Source: Podarcis raffonei (taxonomy: Eukaryota; Chordata; Lepidosauria; Squamata; Lacertidae). Taken from it: a DNA stretch of 64,000 bases. Position 1 is the stretch's first letter; each line of letters opens with the position of its first letter. Made by a program: the position numbers and the translations under genes. Positions 56,175-64,000 of the stretch are shown here, one piece after another. The stretch lies in NCBI RefSeq assembly GCF_027172205.1, contig NC_070613.1, forward strand, positions 54,410,001-54,474,000, given 5' to 3'. Below the pieces are notes generated by a model. It did not search any database. It was not told the DNA's origin and saw only the letters and a program-made list of their open reading frames with translations.

Positions 56175-59100
56175 TACTGTCTTTTTCTAACGGAATGAGG
56201 TTAAGATAATGCGGCCGATCTCAAATATGCTTCTTACTTTGGAATGAGGTTTGTTTTGCTTTTGCTTCCAGCGAGACTTCCTTCCAAGGCAGTGTATTTT
56301 GGATCGGCGCCGGAGAGGGCAAGCTTCGAGCCACTTACTCCGGAACAATCCTACAAAAAGCTTACTTGAAAATAAGCGGTGTGAGGCTTCCCCCCCCCAC
56401 TCCCACCCCTATTCAAAGAAACCCGGTTGGAGTGGTCGTTCACGGGCTTCGCAATGCGGTCCCCTCGCTGCGCTATTTGGGAGTTTGCTTCCGACTAAAT
56501 AGGCTTAGGATGGCGCCACGCGCCTGTAAGCAGTGAACTCAGCCCCACGGGGGAGTCAGCCCCACAGGTGGCAGCAGTGCTCCCTTCCACGCAGGCAGTG
56601 TGCGAGAGATCCTGAAGGCTGCTCACTTTCACCCACAGCTCTGCGCTGCATTTACGCACATTGACCTTCCCAGCTGCCCCATGCGTAAATGGACCCAGAG
56701 TCACTTCAGCACCCGGATCCAAATCCCAAAGAAAGCGGGTCCCCTTTGACTGAAGCCGACGGGGGTCCACTGGGCCAAACCGGATTAAATCCGAGGAATT
56801 AGCCTTCTTGTGACACCCCACCCCCACCCCCGCGGTTCCCTCGACTAACATGCTTCAACGGATGCTCCGTAAACCTTTCTGATTTGTTCCTCGGGTGTCC
56901 CATAGGTTGTAATATATCCACGCACCGTATTTGGATCGAGGTCGGGACTATCTATAAAAGGCCATCGGTAGAAAGCGTCTGTATAAACGATTTGCACCCT
57001 AAGATTTTAGTTTAGTTTATTTTTCCTTTGCAAGATTTAATTAACATGCACTGAACACAGAACTAAATTTGTTTTAAGAGCATGCACTGTTTAACTCTGG
57101 GAAGACCAAATCGTCTCCTGATTTCAAAAGTAGGTCGAAAAAATTGCGCTTTTTTTCTTTACAGATCCGCATATGCTTTCCCTGGAGGTCAGCTTGGGCT
57201 GCGATCCTAACCAGATTAAGCCGAGGGTCTCAGTTTTCTTGAGATCAGGTGGCTGCAACTCTCAGGCGCTAAGCGACATTGAGGACCTTGGTGTCAGTTT
57301 CACTTCTTTTCTCCAATTGTACAGTGTAAAAACCCAGCCCTAAATCCGGACTGGAGTGCAATCCTATGCACACTTCTTTGAAAGTGAGACCCTCTGAACT
57401 CGGTGGGACTTGCATCGGAGAAGATAAACACGAAATCGGACTGTTAAACTGCAGCGCCTCCCCCCCCCCACAGTTTTTTTGTTGTTTTTTTTGGGGGGGA
57501 ACAGGCTTGCTTGAACTCCGTGCGACTTGCTTCCCAGTAAAAACGGATTAAGGTCAGGCTGCATTATCAAATTGCACTATAGGATGCCGGTTGTTTCTTG
57601 AAAGTGCCATCACCGAAACCCCGCATCAGCTTCCATTCCTCAGTTTTACTGACTTGGGCACGTCTTGCCCCCACCCCCATAAGCAGAAACTGGTATCCTT
57701 TTTCCAGCTAAAACCCGTGTCTTTCTTCGTTAAGGGTTCCCAGAATTGCAGGCGCTGGAATGTATCTGGAAAGTGTGAGACATTTTCCCTGTTGCAGCCT
57801 TGCGAACTGGTGAGTTTTGGAATTCTGTGTTTATAAATCGGATCCACTCATCAGTTAAGCCATCTGGCTTGACCTTAAATGCATAACTAACTCTTCCGGT
57901 CCTAAACAGAAGTGTATTATCAGACTGTCTTCGGTTGCCAGAGGTGTGCGCTAGTCTGCAGTCACTTTCCCTGTCTGTTCAGAAGCAAAACCTCTCCGCG
58001 TTCATTAGGACTTCTCAGAGAAAGTAAACGTGTGAGAGGCTGAACCCGAAAGCACGCCGGCTCCCCTGGCCTTCGTTTATTTTGCATTTCTAGCGCTCAA
58101 GTACTGCTAACAATTGTAAAATAATTGCATGGGGTGTGGTTCTGGAAGGAAAATGAGATCCGAGAGCTAAGCTTCCTTTTCCTTCAGCAGAACTGGATTG
58201 CAATCTAGTTTAGCCAGCTCTCTTAGCCCTGGGACCTAGGAAAGTGTAGATCGCCTTTGAGCATGTGCAGAGTGTTGTTACTGACCTTTGACCAAACTCA
58301 TCCAACCGCCCCTTTCCCCATTTATTAGAAAAAGAAAACTGCCAGCTTCCAGGCACCTCTCTTAAAGGAAAGAGTTCCACACTCAGGCTGTATGTATTTC
58401 AGTTCCCTCCGGGATTGGCCAAGATAAATCCCCTGGACTGTTTTAAAAAATGGGTACCGCTTCGGGGAACTTTGGGGTTTTCACTCTCGCCTTAAACAAC
58501 CTGAACCTGCCGGAAGCAAAAGCGCCCTTTTCAGAAACGCGCCGTTGCGAATTAAAAGGTTGCCGGATGGTGCCATCCCCAAACAGCGTAACCCGTGCGC
58601 TTGCAGAGAAGTTGGTTTCCAGCACGACCCTGAGTACGATCCCACCAAATCTGAGCACACGTTTCAAATTCCATTGCCTTCAATGGGAAGAGGAAAGCGC
58701 GCACTTTAAGGCTTCAATCCTATACACATTTACTGAACGCAGAGCTCGAGCATTAAATACCTTTCACTGAGATCGATGGGGCTTAAAGCACGCTTTTTTC
58801 CACAGAAATGGGTCTCATTGAGTTTAAAGGCCCTTACTCCCAGGTAAGGGGGCATAAAGACTGCGCTCTACATTTAACAGGGCCGTAGGAGTTGCTTTTG
58901 AAATGGGTCCAAAAGCAGGGCTACAACCTAACCTACAATGAACCTGACCAGCTTTCAGGGGACTTTCACTTTCCAGGGACGTGATCCGGGCCTTTCCTTC
59001 CGCGGGTTCAAGTCGAGTTAGGAGCAAGAGGGCGGGAGATCCACAGGATCCACAGAACTGAATAGAGCTGAATAAGCAGATCACCTAAAAATCTGGTCTG

Positions 59101-59647
59101 AGGCACGACCCCCAGACCCCCCTTTCTTCAGACGCCTTTTGCTTTCCTTATATAGACAGGAAAACCCCCCAAGAGAGGAGCTGGGGAAGAGAAATTCCTT
59201 TCACTGCCATAGCGTGTCCCTTAAGGAAACAGCTGGAGCCGGCCTGGTCGCTCAAGTTCTTGGTAGTGCTTTGTGGAACTGGGGCTCCTGTGCATGCCCT
59301 GAATCCAGGCAATCCGGTGGGGCTGAGGCGCCAGTGAGGCGTCTCCTCTCTGCAGCTCAGACAGGTCCCAAACACGTCCTCTTCTTGCAAACTGCATTTT
59401 GGTACAACTGCACGTTAACCGACCCACAAGAATTATCACCGCCTGGTCAATCTGCATTTCCAGTTTATTCCAATTTATTGCTATTCTGTTAGCCACTGTT
59501 AGCACATGGATAGATAGTAATCTATCCATGATTACTCGGAAGTAAATCCCACAGGGTTCAGTGGCTTCCTTAAGCGTCTTCTGGATTACCAGGGAAGCTA
59601 AGGAGGTGACGATTCCTCCTGAACAGTGCGATCCTAGCCATGTTTAC
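56175..59647. other. TBX20 upstream DNA, unique with palindromic-repeat copies
   Basis: No gene. Copies of the short palindromic repeat lie near 57185, 57350-57420, 57500-57555, 58795-58865 and 59530-59565. The stretch 57.9-58.45 kb is repeat-free and holds a DR1-type nuclear-receptor site at 58282-58294. Confidence 0.4.
58282..58294. promoter_or_regulatory. DR1-type nuclear-receptor site
   Basis: TGACCTTTGACCA matches the DR1 consensus (two AGGTCA half-sites one base apart, read in reverse) at 12 of 13 positions. Such sites bind COUP-TF, HNF4, RXR and PPAR dimers. About 5.3 kb upstream of the TBX20 start, in a repeat-free stretch. Function is inferred. Confidence 0.35.
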
Positions 59648-59937
59648 AACAACAATGATAATTTATTTGTACCCCGCCCATCTAGCTGGGTTTCCCCAGC
59701 CACTCTGGGCGGCTTCCAACAAAGATTAAAAATGTCACACATTAAAAACTTCCCTGAACAGGGAAGCCTTCAGATGTCTTCTAAATGTCAAGTAGTTGTT
59801 CTTCTCTTTGACATCTGGTGGGAGGGTGTTCCACAGGGCGGGTGCCACTACCGAGGAGGCCCTCTGTCTGGTTCCCTGTAACTTGGCTTCTCGCAGTGAG
59901 GGAAGCAAGTCGCAGTGAATCCCACGAGTGTAACCAA
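59648..59937 (-). mobile_element. CR1/L2-like LINE, 3' end
   Basis: On the minus strand it encodes [20 protein letters not shown] and [20 protein letters not shown], then a 3' UTR with ggctggggaaacccagctag and gggcggggtacaaataaatt. 5'-truncated. Confidence 0.8.
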
Positions 59938-60239
59938 ATGGTGCGATCCTAACCCCACTTACCTGGGAGTGAGCCCCCACTGAATTCAGTAGGATTTGTT
60001 TCTGATGCGATATGGTTAGGATTGCGCTGTATGTATCATGTGATCTTCCGGGGATCTGGAAGACTATTTTGCTGGAAGACTATTTTGCTACACAACATCT
60101 GTACTGCCAGGCGACCGAGACGATCAAGGCACACTTGAGTGATGGAACTCAACCCGGATCTCTGGTGGGATTTCTAACTCTGGCTAGAATTTATTCCTTT
60201 CTTCACTTCCTTGCTTTTATAGCCCACCTGATCAAGGTG

Positions 60240-60410
60240 TTTTACATGGTTCTCCCCTTCATTTAATCCCCACAACAGCCTTACGAGGTAGGCTGAGAGG
60301 CAGTTACTGGCCCAAGATCACCCACTGAGCTTCAGGGTCGAATGGGAATCTGAACCCTAGTCTCCCAGGTCTCCCTGGCTCTCTGGTGTGGGCTTTAGAT
60401 CTCCGGGAAT
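60240..60410 (-). mobile_element. tRNA-derived SINE remnant
   Basis: Minus strand: gacctgggagactagggttc, agtgggtgatcttgggccag and tgttgtggggattaaatgaa, the same family as the SINE at 63138-64000. Confidence 0.6.
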
Positions 60411-60904
60411 CCCCACCCCCCAACACACCAGGAGCACGGATCCATAACATACCCTCAAGGAAGTAATCCCCATTTTCTTCTACGGGAGTCAGTTCCTACT
60501 CCAGAAACGTAGCTTTACAGCCTCAATGTAAATCAAAAATCTCCTGACAGCACAACCAATTTTAGCAAATGTTTCCTCCTTTTCTATCCGCAGCCAGTGG
60601 AGGTTAACAGGGCACTGCCATGCCAGTCTTCTTATCCACATTCAGCTTCCTCAGGCTCAGGGTGGGATAAAACTCAAATTAGTTGGCTCAGAGACCTCCC
60701 TGTTTTCCGCTCCATCAGTCCCAATGGGCACCAGCTGCCATTGCCCTAAATCCTATTTTTAGAGGGCAAGTCACAGGTCTTGTGCGGGCTGATCTTGCGC
60801 ATAGTTTACTGTGAAGAGGATTCCATTGTGATGAAAGGAAGCTACTTTATAATGCGATAGGAGGGTTGGTGCTTTTGGTTAGAATCTTGTGGCAACCTCA
60901 ATTT

Positions 60905-60990
60905 CAATATGACATGCGTTGTGAACCGCCCTGGGATCTACGGATGAAGGGCGGTATACAAATTTAACAAATAAAGAATAAAGAATAAGC
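60905..60990 (+). mobile_element. CR1/L2-like LINE tail
   Basis: gtgaaccgccctgggatcta, agggcggtatacaaatttaa and an (aataaag)n tail are a typical reptile L2/CR1 3' terminus. Only the last about 85 bp survive. Confidence 0.55.
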
Positions 60991-61194
60991 TTTGGAGGAC
61001 TTCCTAGCCACTTCACCGGATGCCTGAAGCGCTATCCAGAGTACAGGCAGTGATAGTTACACACTTACAGGTCGTAATTCACAAAACAGTTATTGGTGAC
61101 GGACTTCTGGGCCAATTAACGCGTATAATTCGCTAAAACTAGCGCACGCGCTTCCCATTCAATAGGCCTAAAACCGGCGTCCTAATCCCACCCC

Positions 61195-61300
61195 GTCAAC
61201 GCTGAATCTCACTAGGGCAACCCTGGGTCAGATTTCAGATTACTAATCTACTTTACAGGGTTGTAGCGAGGGTCGAAATGGAGGGAAAGAACAGTGTAAT
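61195..61300 (+). mobile_element. tRNA-derived SINE 3' remnant
   Basis: actttacagggttgtagcga preceded by a worn ctagggcaaccctgggtcag block, resembling the 3' half of the SINE at 63869-64000. Confidence 0.4.
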
Positions 61301-61591
61301 ATTGAATGCCAATTCTGTCTCCAAGCAACACTGGCATTAGTTCAAAACTCTTCCTCCCTCTTCCCTGCTACCGTGCAGCCATTCTCTCCCTTTCCATCTC
61401 AAGAGAAGGCAGGATAACCTTATCCAATGTTTTCAAGGTCAAACGCTGCGCATCCTCCTGTAGACCTCGCCTCATCTGCATTAACCCTGCGGCTTGCAAG
61501 TGCAGCGGAGAAGAAGAGAGAGAGGTGTGAAGAAATCTCTGGTCCAGCAGGTCAAGCCTTGATCTTGTTTGTAGGACACTAAGTTGCACTG

Positions 61592-62246
61592 GTCCCATCA
61601 CCTCCTGGCAAATAGAAGGGGAAGAAATGGAGGCAGTGAGAGATTTTACATTCTTGGGCTCCATGATCACTGCAGATGGTGACAGCAGCCACGAAATTAA
61701 AAGACGCCTGCTTCTTGGGATAAAAGCTATGACAAACCTAGACAGCATCTTAAAAAGTAGAGACATCACCTTGCCAACAAAGGTCCGTATAGTAACAGCT
61801 ATGGTTTTCCCAGTAGTGATGTATGGAAGTGAGAGCTGGACCATAAAGAAGGCTGATCGCTGAAGAATTGATGCTTTTGAATTATGGTGCTGGAGGAGAC
61901 TCTTGAGAGTCCCATGAACTGCAAGAAGATCAAACCTCTCCATTCTGAAGGAAATCAGCCCTGAGTGCTCACTGGAAGGACAGATCCTGAAGCTGAGGTT
62001 CCAAGACTTTGGCCACCTCATGAGAAGAGAAGACTCCCTGGAGAAGACCCTGATGTTGGGAAAGATGGAGGGCACAAGGAGAAGGGGGCGACAGAGGACG
62101 AGATGGTTGGATAGTGTTCTCGAAGCTACCAGCATGAGTTTGACCAAACTCCGGGAGGCAGTGGAAGACAGGAGTGCCTGGCGTGCTCTGGTCCATGGGG
62201 TCATGAAGAGTCGGACACGACTAAACAACTAAACAACAACAATAAC
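61592..62246 (+). mobile_element. Bov-B (RTE) LINE, 5'-truncated
   Basis: Encodes the Bov-B ORF2 C-terminus: FLGSMITADGDSSHEIKRRL, then SILKSRDITLPTKVRIV and VVMYGSESWTIKKADR, with a stop at 61861 and further frame loss before the family's end (gtcatgaagagtcggacacg). Flanked by the 11-bp duplication AAGTTGCACTG (61581-61591 and 62247-62257). Bov-B is common in squamates and known for horizontal spread between squamates and ruminants. The clean duplication marks a single insertion event. Confidence 0.93.
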
Positions 62247-62257
62247 AAGTTGCACTG

Positions 62258-63137
62258 TCATCATCAGTGGGCTTACCCACAACAAAGGATACAAACCTTG
62301 CTATCTCCCACCCTATCATCCTCATATCATTTGGAAGTGAAGCCCAGTTAGATCAGTCCCACAAGCTCTCCAGAGATTTGGAGTTAAAGAAGGCGGACAG
62401 AACTTCTTCCGTGTAGTAGGAAGAGAGGCGCCTTCCCTTCACCCTAAGTTTCATAGCTCTCAGTATTGCTCCCTTTAATAGTAATCGCAGGTGGTGGGTG
62501 CCGACAGGAAGCCAAAACTGGACCTCTGTGTAACAACGGATAATTTGGTATGCTCATTGAACCCCGCGTTTCCAAAAATAAATGTTGAGCCCACCAGAAC
62601 CACAATAGCATTCAAACAACAACAGACCCTGCAATCACAACAAACATCAAACACAGTAGCACGTAATAAAGCAAGCAGCAACTATTAATGCAATTAATAG
62701 TTAATAAAGCCATAGAGAAGTATCTGAATGTTCCGGAAACATCAGGCTTGCAAGGGTACAATTTTTGTTTAGGGGAGGAGATTAAAGGGGCACCCCCCCC
62801 AAATGCCTTATGAGGACTGCGCACGCTCAGTCACCATGGGAGGTTGATTGACAGGGGGGAAATACAGACAAAAAGAAGCGGAATTGTTTGCTGGCTGGTT
62901 GGGAGCAACGTGAACAGGAGCGTTCCTGTCAGAAGGTGGGAAAACCGCTTAGATTGATTGTAAACCGCTCGCGTTGCTTGCGACCCGCTTAGAGGTTTGA
63001 TTACAATAAAGCGGTAAAATTTGTAAAACAAAACAGATACTCCGCAACATGTTGTGGCAGGTGCCACGCGTTATACAGGACGACGGTCCAGAGATGTTTA
63101 GTAAGTCCCAACAGAAGCTGAGCGCCAAGACATGGAC
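62258..63137. other. Unique DNA, no gene seen
   Basis: Includes a tail-like block at 62980-63030 (gaggtttgattacaataaag) that may be a LINE remnant. No coding signal. Confidence 0.35.
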
Positions 63138-63184
63138 GTCGGAGGCAGTGCGGTGTAGTGGTTAGAGTGTCAGACTTGGAGACC

Positions 63185-63238
<54 letters not shown>

Positions 63239-64000
63239 TTATTATTTATACCCCGCCCATCTGGCTGGGCCTCCCCAGCCACTCTGGGCGGCTTCCATAG
63301 AAACCAAAAATACAGTAAAATATCACACGTTAAAAACTTCCCTGAACAGGGCTGCCTTAAGATGTCTTCTGAATGTCAGGTAGTTGTTTATCGCTTTGAC
63401 ATCTGATGGGAGGGCGTTCCACAGGGCGGGCGCCACTACCAAGAAGGCCCTCTGCCTGGTTCCCTGTAACCTCACTTCTCGCAGAGAGGGGACCGCCAGA
63501 AGGCCCTCGGCGCTGGACCTCAGTGTCCGGGCAGAATGATGGGGGTGGAGACGCTCCTTCAGGTATACTGGACCGAGGCCGTTTAGGGCTTTAAAGGTCA
63601 GCACCAACACTTTGAATTGTGCTCGGAAACGTACTGGGAGCCAATGTAGGTCTTTCAGGACCGGTGTTATATGGTCTCGGTGGCCGCCCCCAGTCACCAG
63701 TCTAGCTGCCGCATTCTGGATTAGTTGTAGTTTCCGAGTCACCTTCAAAGGTAGCCCCACGTAGAGCGCATTGCAGTAGTCCAAGCGGGAGATAACCAGA
63801 GCATGCACCACTCTGGCGAGACAGTCTGCGGGCATATAGGGTCTCAGCCTACATACCAGATGGACCCCACTGGGTGACCTTCGGCCAGTCACTGCCTCTC
63901 AACCTATCCTACCTCGCAGGGTTATTGTGGGGGATTAAATGAGGGGGAGGGAAAGTCATGCGTGCCACCTCCAGCTCCTTGGAGAAAAAGGCGGGATATA
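63138..64000 (+). mobile_element. tRNA-derived SINE split by a CR1/L2 LINE, runs off the edge
   Basis: The head ggcagtgcggtgtagtggtt agagtgtcagacttggagacc (63143-63183) and the tail tgggtgaccttcggccagtc ... aaaaaggcgggatata (63871-64000) belong to one SINE family. The middle is occupied by a LINE at 63183-63868. Confidence 0.75.
63183..63868 (-). mobile_element. CR1/L2-like LINE, longest copy in window
   Basis: An uninterrupted minus-strand frame (63323-63892, partly flank) encodes the ORF2 C-terminus: ALVISRLDYCNALYVGLPLK, LQLIQNAAARLVTG, HITPVLKDLHWLPVRFRAQF, FKALNGLGPVYLKERL and [19 protein letters not shown]. It ends in a 3' UTR and an ATT-type tail (ATA run at 63186-63238). The open frame and match to the copy at 16786 suggest a young insertion. 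Confidence 0.85.

Noticed and set aside
1-64000. CRISPR-like arrays
   Set aside because: The only direct repeats with short units are the 31-bp and 18-bp tandems without spacers and the microsatellites; the DNA is vertebrate.

Overview
This 64 kb window is vertebrate nuclear DNA with short exons, GT/AG introns and dense interspersed repeats. The repeat set points to a squamate reptile: several copies of a tRNA-derived SINE of the Sauria/Squam type, a Bov-B (RTE) LINE with a clean target-site duplication, an L1 fragment, CR1/L2-like LINEs, and many hAT-like and Tc1/mariner (Tigger-like) MITEs. A lacertid-type lizard is my guess; the sequence does not fix the species.

Two host genes are supported. 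At the left edge, on the + strand, are eight exons of the 3' part of a maestro HEAT-like repeat (MROH) family gene (42-2897), with a poly(A) signal near 3706. The rest of the window is organised around TBX20 on the - strand, the cardiac T-box transcription factor. All eight coding exons are present and intact, from the start codon at 53023 to the stop at 12624. The joined exons give 1332 nt (443 residues plus stop), every junction keeps frame, and the T-box spans exons 2-6. The two genes are convergent, separated by about 9.7 kb of mostly repeat DNA.

Layout: 1-2.9 kb MROH-like exons, with a solo LTR in one intron; 2.9-12.6 kb intergenic, with a hAT-like element, a SINE split by an L1 that carries an internal inversion, and a Tigger-like MITE; 12.6-53.0 kb TBX20, whose introns hold most of the mobile elements (SINEs, CR1/L2 LINEs, a mariner-like element split by a LINE, a hAT element with a perfect 8-bp duplication, a second solo LTR, microsatellites); 53.0-53.5 kb GC-rich TBX20 leader and promoter; 53.5-64 kb upstream DNA with three more Tigger-like MITEs, a dense scatter of a short palindromic repeat, a Bov-B fragment and, at the edge, a SINE invaded by a CR1/L2 LINE.

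I found no RNA genes (apart from tRNA-derived SINE heads), no CRISPR array and no coding gene upstream of TBX20. I do not see a new biological system. The points of most interest are the read-through stop behind TBX20 exon 6 (a ready-made short isoform), a tiny strong-context uORF in the TBX20 leader, several nested transposon insertions, and hairpin-rich interiors of two mariner-like elements.
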